A stretch of 64,000 nucleotides of DNA from NCBI RefSeq assembly GCF_024756275.1, contig NZ_JANUGQ010000026.1, forward strand, positions 34,674-98,673. The letters are read 5' to 3'. This DNA comes from Streptomyces pyxinae (lineage in GTDB: Bacteria > Actinomycetota > Actinomycetes > Streptomycetales > Streptomycetaceae). Positions 24,295 through 32,311 of this stretch are shown in pieces. Both the position numbers and the translations under genes were made by a program. Each line of letters starts with the position of its first letter. The stretch's first letter is position 1. The notes beneath the pieces were generated by a model. It ran no database searches, was not told the DNA's origin, and worked only from the letters and a program-made list of their open reading frames with translations.

Positions 24295-25968
24295 TCAGCC
24301 GAGGGCGCGGCCCAGCAGACAGACGGCGGGCGCGGCGACGGCCAGCGGCAGCGCCACTCCGGCCGTCAGGTGGACGAAGCGCGAAGGATAGTCGTAGCTC
24401 GCCGCCCGGTGGCCCACCAGGGCGCAGACCCCGGTCCCGAGGCCCAGCAGTGCGCCCCCGGAGCCCAGGCCGGTCGCCCCGCCCAGCGCGAAGCCCGCAC
24501 CGGCCGCGGCCGCCAGGGCCACCGCCACGGAGAGGGCACCCGGCAGCGGGAGGGCGCGGAACAGGATCGCGGCCGCCACCGCCAGGCCGCCGGTCAGCAC
24601 CGCGGCCCCGGTCGCCGTCCCGGTCCCGCCCGGCGCGGCCAGCACGGAGGCCAGATAGCCGGCGGCCACGATGGCGAGCGCCGAGGAGACCAGGGTGACC
24701 ATCAGCCCGTAGAGACGCTCGTCGGCCCCGGCCCGGCTGCGCAGCTGGAGCACCAGCACCAGCAGCACCCACACCCCGAGGGTGCCGAGCAGCGCGGCGG
24801 GCGCGTGCTCCTCGCCGGCGACCAGCAGGGCGGCGTCCGCCACCAGGCCGCCCAGGAAGGCGAGGGCGATGCCCTGGCGGGCCGGCCACATGCCGTTGAG
24901 CCGGAACCAGCCGGCCGCGGTCACCGCCTGGAGCAGCACCAGCGGGAGGAGCAGCCCGTACGGGCCGAGGGCGGCGCCCCCGGCCAGCAGGGCGCCCAGC
25001 ACCGCGGTGAGCGCGGCGGGCTGGAGCCCGGGCTCGACGATGATCGGCCGGCCCTCGGCCCGGGCCTTCTCGGCGGCGGTCGGCGGAGCGGAAGCGGTCA
25101 CCGGGGTGCCCGCCGGCCGCCCGGGACCGCCCGGCCCGTCCCCGACCGGCCGCAGCAGCGCGGTGGCCGGGTCACCGGGGCCGCCGGCCAAGGACCCGGG
25201 CGCTCCGGCCGGTCCTGGCCCGTCGCTGACCGGGCGCAGCAGCGCGGTGGGGGCGTCCTGCCCGGTGCCGGGCGCCTCGGGCGGCAGCGGCCCCGGCCCC
25301 TGGCCCGGCCCCTGCTCGTGTCCCCGCGGCGCGTCCTGGTACGCCCCGGGGATGTCGTACGACTGCCCGGCATAGGACTCATAGGACTCATAGGGCGCAT
25401 AGGCCGGTCCGGCATGCGACTGCCCGGGCTGCCCGGCATGCGGCTGCCCGGGCGCGGGACCGCCCGCCGGGCCGTAGGAGCCATGGGAGTCGTGGGAGTC
25501 GTGGGAGTCGAAGGAGTCGTGCGAGTTCTCGGAGCCGTAGGAGTCCCCCGAGCCGTAGGAGCCCTGGGTGCCGGGGACCTCCTGAGGGCTCCGGGAGCCG
25601 TGGGAGCCCTGCGGGGCGTAGGAGCCGTACGGGTCGGCCGGGGCGGAGGAGCCGTAGGAGGCGTAGGGGTCCTGAGAGCCGGGAGCGTACGGGTCGGCCG
25701 GGGCGCCGGGCGCCGGGACGACGGGCTGGTAGGCGGTGTCCCAGGTCTCGCCCTGCCAGGTCTGGTGCACCTGGCCGTCGGGGGCCTCGGACCCACGGGG
25801 AGCCCGCGGCTCGCCCGGGGCCCCGTACCCCCCGTGGCCGTCCTGCCCGCCGGGGGCCTGCCGGCCGCCGGGCTCGGGCTCGTACCCGGGCTCGTACCCG
25901 TACGGCTCCGACCCGGGGCGCGGCCGGTACGGATACGGCTGGTCGTACTGCTGATCGCTGCTGCTCAT
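24295..25968 (-). CDS. polytopic membrane protein with long Ser/Tyr/Gly/Pro-rich N-terminus
   Basis: This 557-residue protein has about 320 residues of low-complexity cytoplasmic N-terminus. That part contains Tyr/Pro/Gly repeats, runs of SHD (DSFDSHDSHDSHG) and two copies of TALLRPV-DGPG. It is followed by roughly ten hydrophobic helices (about 330-557). I do not recognise the membrane domain. Streptomycete relatives are annotated as integral membrane proteins. ATG 25968 (MSSSDQQYDQPYPYRP) is the natural start, 10 bases after the stop of the MoaD/ThiS gene, so the two are probably cotranscribed. Confidence 0.8.
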   Translation of the reverse strand: MSSSDQQYDQPYPYRPRPGSEPYGYEPGYEPEPGGRQAPGGQDGHGGYGAPGEPRAPRGSEAPDGQVHQTWQGETWDTAYQPVVPAPGAPADPYAPGSQDPYASYGSSAPADPYGSYAPQGSHGSRSPQEVPGTQGSYGSGDSYGSENSHDSFDSHDSHDSHGSYGPAGGPAPGQPHAGQPGQSHAGPAYAPYESYESYAGQSYDIPGAYQDAPRGHEQGPGQGPGPLPPEAPGTGQDAPTALLRPVSDGPGPAGAPGSLAGGPGDPATALLRPVGDGPGGPGRPAGTPVTASAPPTAAEKARAEGRPIIVEPGLQPAALTAVLGALLAGGAALGPYGLLLPLVLLQAVTAAGWFRLNGMWPARQGIALAFLGGLVADAALLVAGEEHAPAALLGTLGVWVLLVLVLQLRSRAGADERLYGLMVTLVSSALAIVAAGYLASVLAAPGGTGTATGAAVLTGGLAVAAAILFRALPLPGALSVAVALAAAAGAGFALGGATGLGSGGALLGLGTGVCALVGHRAASYDYPSRFVHLTAGVALPLAVAAPAVCLLGRALG

Positions 25969-25978
25969 GGTGTGTGCG

Positions 25979-26233
25979 TCACCCTCCTGCGAACGGGGGG
26001 AGCACCTCGACCGTGCCGCCCTCGGCAAGCCGTACGGTCTCATGTCCGCGGGTGCCCACCGGGTCCCCGTCGACCAGGAACGAGCACCGGCGCAGCACCT
26101 GGACGAGCTCGCCCGGGTGACGCTCGCGCGCGGCCCGGAGCGCCTCGGCCAGGTTCTCCGCCGCGTACGGCTCCTCGGCGGTCCCGGCGGCGGCCCTGGC
26201 CGCGGCCCAGTAGCGGATGATGCCCGCTGCCAT
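25979..26233 (-). CDS. MoaD/ThiS family ubiquitin-like protein
   Basis: This 84-residue beta-grasp protein ends in a family-like diglycine (VEVLPPFAGG). The C-terminal glycine would be adenylated and thiocarboxylated to carry sulfur. MAAGIIRYWAAARAAAGTAEE and LRRCSFLVDGD are typical MoaD features. AAAGGAGCGTCACC precedes ATG 26233. It is placed between an alpha/beta hydrolase gene and a membrane protein gene rather than with molybdopterin genes, so its pathway cannot be assigned. Confidence 0.9.
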   Translation of the reverse strand: MAAGIIRYWAAARAAAGTAEEPYAAENLAEALRAARERHPGELVQVLRRCSFLVDGDPVGTRGHETVRLAEGGTVEVLPPFAGG

Positions 26234-26259
26234 GGTGACGCTCCTTTCGTCGGCATCCA

Positions 26260-27357
26260 TCATGGGCCATCCCCCTGACAGCCCCGCTCCGTCCGGCAGG
26301 CCCACTCCGCGATGCGGGTGAGCAGGCCCTCGTCCGCCGCGTTCTCGGCGTGCCCCATGCCCGGCTCCACCCACAGCTCGGCCGGGCCGGCGGCGGCCAG
26401 CGAGCGCGGGTGGTCGAGCGGGAAGTAGGGGTCCCGGTCGCCGTGCACCACCAGCAGCGGGACCGGGGCGATCAGCGGCACCGCCCGGACCGGCGGGAGC
26501 GGCACCGGGTCCCAGTCGTACGGCTGGATCCGGGTGCGCAGCCCCCAGCGGCCGACCAGCCGCCCGGCGGGCCGGGTCACCACCCAGTGCAGCCGCCGCA
26601 TCGGAGCCGTACCCCGGTAGTACCAGCGGGCCGGCGCGCTCACGGCGACGACCGCGTCGGTGCGGGTGGCGGGGTCGTCCCGGTGCAGGGCGGCATGGCG
26701 CAGCGCCACCGAGCCGCCCATCGAGAAGCCGACGGTGACCACCCGGGCGTGGCCCAGCTCGCGCGCCCAGCCGACCGCCGCCGCCAGGTCCAGCACCTCC
26801 CGGTCCCCGACCGTGGAGCGGCCACCCGAACGGCCGTGTCCCCGGAAGGAGAAGGTCACCACCGCCGCGTACCGGCCGAAGACCCCGGCGGCCCGCCGCA
26901 CGGCCGGGCGGTCCACGGAGCCGGTGAAGCCGTGCGCCAGCACCACGGCGGTGTCCGGCCGGCCGGACCCGCGCCCGGAGCCGTCCCCGGACCGGAACCT
27001 GGAGCGATCGTCGGAGCCGTCCCCGGGGGCATGGTCACCGGGCGGAACGGTCCCGCCCCCGCCACCATGGGCGTACGGGCCGCCCGTGCCCTCGTACGGC
27101 GGCGCGGGAGCGGCGTACGGCTGGTGGAGCGCGTCCAGCGGCACCCCGTCCGAGGTGCGCAGAAAAGTACGGAGCGGGGCACGGAGGGAGTCGGGATCGG
27201 TGGTGGAGCGGGGACCGGTGCGGGAGAGCGGGACGCCCGGACCGCACGGGACACACGGACCGCCCGGGAGGTCCGGGTGGCCCGTGACACCGGCGAAACT
27301 CGGCGTACACCCGGCGTTTTCCACAGTCTGGGACGCCCCCTCCGGCTCGGAGCTCAT
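26260..27357 (-). CDS. alpha/beta hydrolase
   Basis: This 365-residue protein has ~110 N-terminal residues of low complexity, then an alpha/beta-hydrolase domain. The oxyanion region is AVVLAHGFTGSV, the nucleophile elbow is GFSMGGS, the acid is in LLVVHGDRDPYFP, and the catalytic histidine is in EPGMGHAENA. Substrate unknown. It is the first gene of a probable minus-strand unit with the MoaD/ThiS-like and membrane protein genes. It is divergent from glnR across a 347-base regulatory region. Confidence 0.88.
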   Translation of the reverse strand: MSSEPEGASQTVENAGCTPSFAGVTGHPDLPGGPCVPCGPGVPLSRTGPRSTTDPDSLRAPLRTFLRTSDGVPLDALHQPYAAPAPPYEGTGGPYAHGGGGGTVPPGDHAPGDGSDDRSRFRSGDGSGRGSGRPDTAVVLAHGFTGSVDRPAVRRAAGVFGRYAAVVTFSFRGHGRSGGRSTVGDREVLDLAAAVGWARELGHARVVTVGFSMGGSVALRHAALHRDDPATRTDAVVAVSAPARWYYRGTAPMRRLHWVVTRPAGRLVGRWGLRTRIQPYDWDPVPLPPVRAVPLIAPVPLLVVHGDRDPYFPLDHPRSLAAAGPAELWVEPGMGHAENAADEGLLTRIAEWACRTERGCQGDGP

Positions 27358-27379
27358 GTGAGCTATTGTGCTGGGCGGA

Positions 27380-27411
27380 GGATCCGGGCACCGCAGCCCC
27401 CGGGTCCTTTT
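27380..27411 (+). terminator. terminator-like hairpin with T-tract upstream of glnR
   Basis: GGATCCGGG (27380-27388) pairs with CCCGGGTCC (27399-27407), using one G-U wobble in RNA. It is followed by TTTT and a second TTTT six bases later. Such U-tracts are uncommon in this genome. It could be a terminator or a leader attenuator of a long glnR transcript. Confidence 0.4.
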
Positions 27412-27427
27412 GCGTTTTCCGGCCGTT

Positions 27428-27498
27428 GTTACAGGCAGGTGAACCCAGGCGTTACGAAGAGATGAATCGATGACTCACAGCGTTACCGACAGGTGAAC
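27428..27498 (+). promoter_or_regulatory. triple GTTAC-N6-RTGAAY array in the glnR promoter region
   Basis: Three copies of GTTAC, six bases, then GTGAAC or ATGAAT begin at 27428, 27451 and 27482. Read on the other strand, each is GTTCAC (or ATTCAT) followed 11 bases later by GGTAAC-like sequence, that is, the 11-nt periodicity of PhoP PHO boxes. Read on this strand, GTTAC-N6 resembles the a-site half of GlnR boxes. Direct control of glnR by PhoP has been reported in S. coelicolor as far as I recall. The spacing between units is 23 and 31 bases. Confidence 0.65.
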
Positions 27499-27576
27499 CG
27501 GGGCCCCGGGCGCGGGGGCACCACGTACGAAGCAGTGCCGCGACGTCCTCGCAGGGACCGAGGAGGAACCAACGTT

Positions 27577-27705
27577 ATGGGCCAGCGAACCGTGCACCAC
27601 GAAAGTCCGACCGACACCAGTCCGACCGACACCAGTCCGCCCGGCATCGACCCGACCGACACCGGTCCGAGCGATGCCGGCCCGGCCGGGGCGGGTGAGC
27701 GGTGA
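27577..27705 (+). CDS. short upstream frame overlapping the glnR start (putative)
   Basis: ATG 27577 follows an excellent AGGAGG site and opens a 42-codon frame. It encodes MGQRTVHHESPTDTSPTDTS and a Pro/Asp/Thr/Gly-rich end. Its TGA overlaps the ATG of glnR by one base (TGATG), an arrangement that supports translational coupling. The repetitive composition argues against a functional protein, but the ribosome site is stronger than that of glnR itself. Treat it as a possible leader frame. Confidence 0.4.
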   Translation: MGQRTVHHESPTDTSPTDTSPPGIDPTDTGPSDAGPAGAGER

Positions 27706-28619
27706 TGAGCTCCCTGCTGCTGCTGACCAACGCCCTCCAGCCCTCCACCGAGGTGCTGCCCGCGCTCGGCCTCCTGCTGCACAACGTGCGGGTCGCCCCC
27801 GCCGAGGGGCCGGCCCTGGTGGACACCCCGGGCGCCGATGTGATCCTGGTCGACGGGCGCCGCGATCTGCCGCAGGTGCGGTCGCTCTGCCAGCTGCTCC
27901 GCTCCACCGGACCCGGCTGTCCGCTGCTGCTGGTGGTCACCGAGGGCGGACTCGCCGCCGTCACCGCCGACTGGGGCATCGACGACGTCCTGCTGGACAC
28001 GGCCGGCCCCGCCGAGGTGGAGGCGCGGCTGCGGCTGGCCCTGGGCCGCCGACAGCTCTCCGCCGACGACTCCCCGATGGAGATCCGCAACGGCGACCTG
28101 TCGGTGGACGAGGCGACGTACAGCGCCAAGCTGAAGGGCCGGGTGCTGGACCTGACCTTCAAGGAGTTCGAGCTGCTGAAGTACCTCGCCCAGCACCCGG
28201 GCCGGGTCTTCACCCGGGCCCAGCTCCTCCAGGAGGTCTGGGGATACGACTACTTCGGCGGTACCCGGACGGTCGACGTCCATGTACGGCGGCTGCGCGC
28301 CAAACTGGGGCCGGAGCACGAGTCGCTGATCGGCACCGTGCGGAACGTCGGCTACCGGTTCGTCTCCCCGGAACGGCCGGAAAAGGCCGGACAGCCGGGG
28401 CAGGCGGGGCAGGCAGAGAAGACGGGACGACCGGGACAGCCGGGGCAGGCGGAGAGGCCCGGGCAGACGGGCCAGGAAGGCCAGTCGGGGCGGACGGGAC
28501 GGACAGGACCGACGGGACGGGCGGAAAATCCGGAGCGCACCGAGCCGACCGAGCGGACCGGGCCGGCGGACCGGGCCGGGCGGCCGGAGGCAGCCGCCGC
28601 ACGACCTGCCCAGAGGTAG
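27705..28619 (+). CDS. glnR: global nitrogen regulator GlnR
   Basis: GlnR is an OmpR-type orphan response regulator. It activates glutamine synthetase, ammonium transport and nitrate/nitrite genes and represses gdhA on nitrogen limitation. The protein (304 residues) starts MSSLLLLTNALQPSTEVLPA, as in GlnR. It has the atypical receiver with Asp50 in VILVDGRRD and lacks a normal phosphorylation pocket. It carries a winged-helix domain (LTFKEFELLKYLAQHPGRVF, RTVDVHVRRLRAKLG, VGYRFV). The C-terminal ~75 residues are a Gly/Gln/Arg/Thr repeat tail. ATG 27705 overlaps the stop of a short upstream frame. Confidence 0.92.
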   Translation: MSSLLLLTNALQPSTEVLPALGLLLHNVRVAPAEGPALVDTPGADVILVDGRRDLPQVRSLCQLLRSTGPGCPLLLVVTEGGLAAVTADWGIDDVLLDTAGPAEVEARLRLALGRRQLSADDSPMEIRNGDLSVDEATYSAKLKGRVLDLTFKEFELLKYLAQHPGRVFTRAQLLQEVWGYDYFGGTRTVDVHVRRLRAKLGPEHESLIGTVRNVGYRFVSPERPEKAGQPGQAGQAEKTGRPGQPGQAERPGQTGQEGQSGRTGRTGPTGRAENPERTEPTERTGPADRAGRPEAAAARPAQR

Positions 28620-28643
28620 GTCACCCCGCGTAGACTGCCGCGC

Positions 28644-29672
28644 GTGGCCAAGGTGACGCGGGACGATGTAGCACGACTGGCGGGTACCTCGACCGCGGTC
28701 GTGAGCTACGTCATCAACAATGGACCCCGGCCGGTCGCCCCGGCCACGCGCGAGCGGGTGCTCGCCGCGATCAAGCAGCTGGGCTACCGGCCCGACCGGG
28801 TCGCCCAGGCGATGGCCTCGCGGCGCACCGACCTCATAGGCATGATCGTCCCGGACGCCCGGCAGCCGTTCTTCGCGGAGATGGCCCACGCGGTGGAACG
28901 GGCCGCCGCCGACCGGGGAAAAATGGTCCTGGTCGGGAACTCCGACTACCGCGACGAGCGCGAGGTCCACTATCTGCGGGCCTTTCTGGGCATGCGGGTG
29001 GCCGGGCTGATCCTGGTGAGCCAGGGTCCCAGCGAGCGCGCCGCCCAGGAGATCGAGGCGTGGGACGCCCGGGTGGTGCTGCTCCACGAGCGGCCGGAGG
29101 CCATCGACGACGTGGCGGTGGTCACCGACGACATCGGCGGCGCCCAGCTCGCCACCCGCCATCTGCTGGAGCACGGCCATCCGTACGTCGCCTGCTTCGG
29201 CGGCATCGAGTCGACCCCGTCGGTGGGCGACCCGGTGGCCGACCACGAGGAGGGCTGGCGCCGGGCCATGCTGGAGGCCGGCCTCTCGGTGGAGGGCCGC
29301 CTCCACCAGGCCCCGTACAACCGGTACGACGCCTATGAGCTGGCGCTGAAGGTCCTCTCGGGCCCGGACCGGCCGCCCGCCATCTTCTGCTCCACCGACG
29401 ACCAGGCCATCGGGGTGCTGAGGGCCGCCCGGGAGCTGCGGATCGATGTGCCGGGCGAGCTGGCGGTGGCCGGCTTCGACGACGTCAAGGAGGCGGCGCT
29501 GACCGATCCGCCGCTGACCACGATCTCCTCGGACCGCCCGGCGATGGCCCGGGCGGCCGTCGATCTGGTGCTGGACGACGGGTTGCGGGTGGCGGGCTCC
29601 CGCCGGGAGCGGGTGCGGCAGTTCCCCTCCGCCCTGGTGGTCCGCCGCTCCTGCGGCTGCCACGGCGGCTGA
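28644..29672 (+). CDS. LacI family transcriptional regulator
   Basis: This 342-residue repressor-type protein has a LacI HTH at residues 3-50 (VTRDDVARLAGTSTAVVSYVIN, LAAIKQLGYRPD with hinge helix). A periplasmic-binding-like effector domain follows (GMIVPDARQPFFAEM, FCSTDDQAIGVLRAARELRIDVPGELAVAGFDD). The effector is probably a sugar or related metabolite but cannot be named. The GTG start at 28644 lies 24 bases after the glnR stop, so it may be cotranscribed with glnR. It ends in CGCHGG. Confidence 0.92.
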   Translation: MAKVTRDDVARLAGTSTAVVSYVINNGPRPVAPATRERVLAAIKQLGYRPDRVAQAMASRRTDLIGMIVPDARQPFFAEMAHAVERAAADRGKMVLVGNSDYRDEREVHYLRAFLGMRVAGLILVSQGPSERAAQEIEAWDARVVLLHERPEAIDDVAVVTDDIGGAQLATRHLLEHGHPYVACFGGIESTPSVGDPVADHEEGWRRAMLEAGLSVEGRLHQAPYNRYDAYELALKVLSGPDRPPAIFCSTDDQAIGVLRAARELRIDVPGELAVAGFDDVKEAALTDPPLTTISSDRPAMARAAVDLVLDDGLRVAGSRRERVRQFPSALVVRRSCGCHGG

Positions 29673-29770
29673 CCACGGCCGACCGCCGCTGAGCCCGGCC
29701 GACCGCCGTTGACCACGGCAGACCACGGCAGACCACGGCAGGCTGCCGCTGATCACGGCTGACCGCGGCC
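29671..29770. repeat. ten head-to-tail decamers after the LacI-type gene
   Basis: The 100 bases from 29671 split cleanly into ten 10-base units of the form GACCACGGCN, GACCGCCGNT or GATCACGGCT. Three consecutive units (29711-29740) are identical GACCACGGCA. The first unit overlaps the TGA stop. The period matches one helical turn of DNA. Confidence 0.75.
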
Positions 29771-30033
29771 GGGCGGGTTTCCGACCGTGGCGGGGCGGGG
29801 CCGGACTGCGGCCGGGGTGGTACGGACCGGCTGGGCGGAGCCGGACTGCGGCGGGCTGCCGCCGACTGGGGCCGAGACCGAGCCGGGCCGGGGCCGACCG
29901 GCACCGGGGAACCAGCGCCGGTGTCGACACCGACACCCCCAACACCCGCCCTTATATGGGGCATACAGCACTCTGCCGGACTTCTCAGCCCGTCCTCAGC
30001 CGCCTCTCATCTGCGGCCCCGAGAGTCATACCC
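29771..30033. other. promoter region of the HtrA-like protease gene
   Basis: No gene is seen. 29771-29930 is GC-rich, with repeats of GCCGGACTGCGGC. A low-GC element, CTTATATGGGGCATACAGCA, at about 29951-29971 stands out 65-80 bases before the start at 30034 and is the best candidate promoter core. Confidence 0.4.
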
Positions 30034-31224
30034 ATGACGGACGACTACCGCCGCGGCGGCGACGAGGGAACCACGCAGAACGAGGGAAGCGCGTACGAGG
30101 GAACCCCGCACTCGGGGTACCCGGCCGCCACCTCCCCGGGCCACCAGCCCCACGCGTACACCGACCCGGCACGTTCCTACGCCGCCTTCGGGGAGGCGGC
30201 CTACCCGCCGCCCCCGGCGTACCGGCCCACCGCCGGGCGGCGCCGGGCCGGGCGGCCGGCCGCGCTGGTCGCCACGGCCGCACTGGTGGCGGCGCTGGTC
30301 GGCGGCGGCTCGGCCGCGCTGGTCCAGGGCCTCGGCAACCGGTCGGACGCCGCGGCGCCCACCGGCAGCGCGGTGAACGGCACCAGCGTCGCGCAGTCCA
30401 GCAAGGGCTCCGTCGCCGGTGTCGCCCAGGCGGTCTCGCCCAGCATCGTGGAGATCAACGCCAAGTCCACCGCGGGCGCCTCCACCGGCTCCGGGGTCGT
30501 CGTCACCAAGGACGGCGAGATCGTCACCAACAACCATGTGATCGCCGGGGCCTCGGAGATCACCGTCCGGCTCAGCGACGGCAAGAAGTACTCCGCCGAG
30601 GTCGTCGGCACCGACCCGGACAAGGACCTGGCCCTGGTCAAGGCGGTGAACGCGAGCGGGCTGAAGCCGGCCGCGCTCGGCGACTCCAGCAAGGTCCAGG
30701 TCGGTGAGGAGGTCGTCGCCATCGGCTCCCCCGAGGGCCTGACCGGCACCGTGACCAGCGGCATCATCTCGGCGCTCGACCGGGACGTCACCGTCGCCAA
30801 GGAGGAGGGCCAGGGCGGGCAGGACGGCCAGGGTCAGGACGGCCGGGGTGGCCAGGACGGCGGCGGACCGCAGTGGGACCCGCGCCAGGGGTGGCCGTTC
30901 GAGTTCGGCGGCCAGGAGTTCAACGGCGACACCGGCTCGTCGAAGACGACGTACAAGGCGCTCCAGACCGACGCCTCCCTCAATCCGGGCAACTCCGGCG
31001 GTGCGCTGATCAATATGAACGGTGAGATCATCGGCATCAACTCCGCCATGTACTCCCCCAGTTCGGCGGGCGGCGCGGCCGGTGGCGGCGGCGGTTCGAG
31101 CGCGGGCAGTGTGGGGCTCGGCTTCGCCATCCCGATCAACACGGTCAAGGCGGACCTCGACGCCCTCCGCTCCGGCTCCGGCTCGGAATCCGGCTCCGGC
31201 TCGGGCTCCGACTCCGGCGTCTGA
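30034..31224 (+). CDS. HtrA-like trypsin-fold serine protease, membrane anchored, no PDZ
   Basis: This 396-residue protein has a Tyr/Pro/Gly-rich cytoplasmic N-terminus, one transmembrane helix (about residues 80-100, AALVATAALVAALVGGGSAALV) and an extracellular trypsin-like domain. The catalytic triad lies in IVTNNHVIAG (His), DPDKDLALVKA (Asp) and SLNPGNSGGAL (Ser). A Gly/Gln/Asp-rich insertion (around 255-300) interrupts the fold, and the end is a Gly/Ser/Glu repeat. No PDZ domain follows, unlike classical DegP. The next genes are a two-component system, as expected for envelope stress control. Confidence 0.92.
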   Translation: MTDDYRRGGDEGTTQNEGSAYEGTPHSGYPAATSPGHQPHAYTDPARSYAAFGEAAYPPPPAYRPTAGRRRAGRPAALVATAALVAALVGGGSAALVQGLGNRSDAAAPTGSAVNGTSVAQSSKGSVAGVAQAVSPSIVEINAKSTAGASTGSGVVVTKDGEIVTNNHVIAGASEITVRLSDGKKYSAEVVGTDPDKDLALVKAVNASGLKPAALGDSSKVQVGEEVVAIGSPEGLTGTVTSGIISALDRDVTVAKEEGQGGQDGQGQDGRGGQDGGGPQWDPRQGWPFEFGGQEFNGDTGSSKTTYKALQTDASLNPGNSGGALINMNGEIIGINSAMYSPSSAGGAAGGGGGSSAGSVGLGFAIPINTVKADLDALRSGSGSESGSGSGSDSGV

Positions 31225-31241
31225 CCCCGCCCCGGCCGACA

Positions 31242-31268
31242 CCCTCGCCGGCCGCAGGGTGGCGAGGG
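31242..31268 (+). terminator. stem-loop after the HtrA-like protease gene
   Basis: CCCTCGCC (31242-31249) and GGCGAGGG (31261-31268) form an 8-bp perfect stem with an 11-base loop, 18 bases past the stop codon. Confidence 0.45.
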
Positions 31269-31585
<317 letters not shown>

Positions 31586-32311
31586 ATGACGACCACTTCC
31601 GGTGACGGCGGACGCATCCTGATCGTGGACGACGAACCCGCCGTTCGCGAGGCGCTCCGGCGCAGCCTGGTGTTCGAGGGGTACGGGACCGAGGTCGCCG
31701 TGGACGGTCTCGACGCCCTGGCCAAGGTCGAGGAGTACGCCCCCGAGCTGATCATCCTCGATGTGCAGATGCCCCGGATGGACGGCCTGACCGCGGCCCG
31801 CCGCATCCGGGCGGCCGGCTCCACCGTGCCGATCCTGATGCTCACCGCCCGGGACACCGTCGGGGACCGGGTGACCGGCCTGGACGCGGGCGCGGACGAC
31901 TACCTGGTCAAGCCGTTCGAGCTGGACGAGTTGTTCGCCCGGATCCGGGCGCTGCTCCGGCGCAGCGCGTACGCCCCGGGCGGCGGCGAGCAGCCGGCGG
32001 AGACGGAGGTGCTCGCCTTCGCGGACCTGCGCATGGACCCGGTGACCCGGGAGGTCACCCGGGGCGAGCGGCGGGTGGAGCTCACCCGCACCGAATTCAC
32101 CCTGCTGGAGATGTTCCTGACCCATCCGCGCCAGGTGCTCACCCGGGAGCAGATCCTGAAGGCGGTCTGGGGCTTCGACTTCGAGCCCAGCTCCAACTCC
32201 CTGGACGTGTACGTGATGTATCTGCGGCGCAAGACCGAGGCGGCGGGTGAGCCGCGTCTGGTGCACACCGTGCGGGGCGTCGGCTATGTGCTGCGCGGAG
32301 GCGCCGAGTGA
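31586..32311 (+). CDS. OmpR-family response regulator
   Basis: This 241-residue two-component regulator has a receiver domain (residues 10-125) with Asp15/Asp16 and the phosphoacceptor Asp59 in LIILDVQMPRMDG. It also has the switch Thr in MLTARD and the Lys in DDYLVKPF. The winged-helix DNA-binding domain (about 150-240) has LTRTEFTLLEMFLTHPRQVL and NSLDVYVMYLRRKTE. The nearest named relative is MprA-type envelope stress regulation, which fits the adjacent HtrA-like protease (inference). Its stop overlaps the kinase start (GTGA). Confidence 0.93.
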   Translation: MTTTSGDGGRILIVDDEPAVREALRRSLVFEGYGTEVAVDGLDALAKVEEYAPELIILDVQMPRMDGLTAARRIRAAGSTVPILMLTARDTVGDRVTGLDAGADDYLVKPFELDELFARIRALLRRSAYAPGGGEQPAETEVLAFADLRMDPVTREVTRGERRVELTRTEFTLLEMFLTHPRQVLTREQILKAVWGFDFEPSSNSLDVYVMYLRRKTEAAGEPRLVHTVRGVGYVLRGGAE

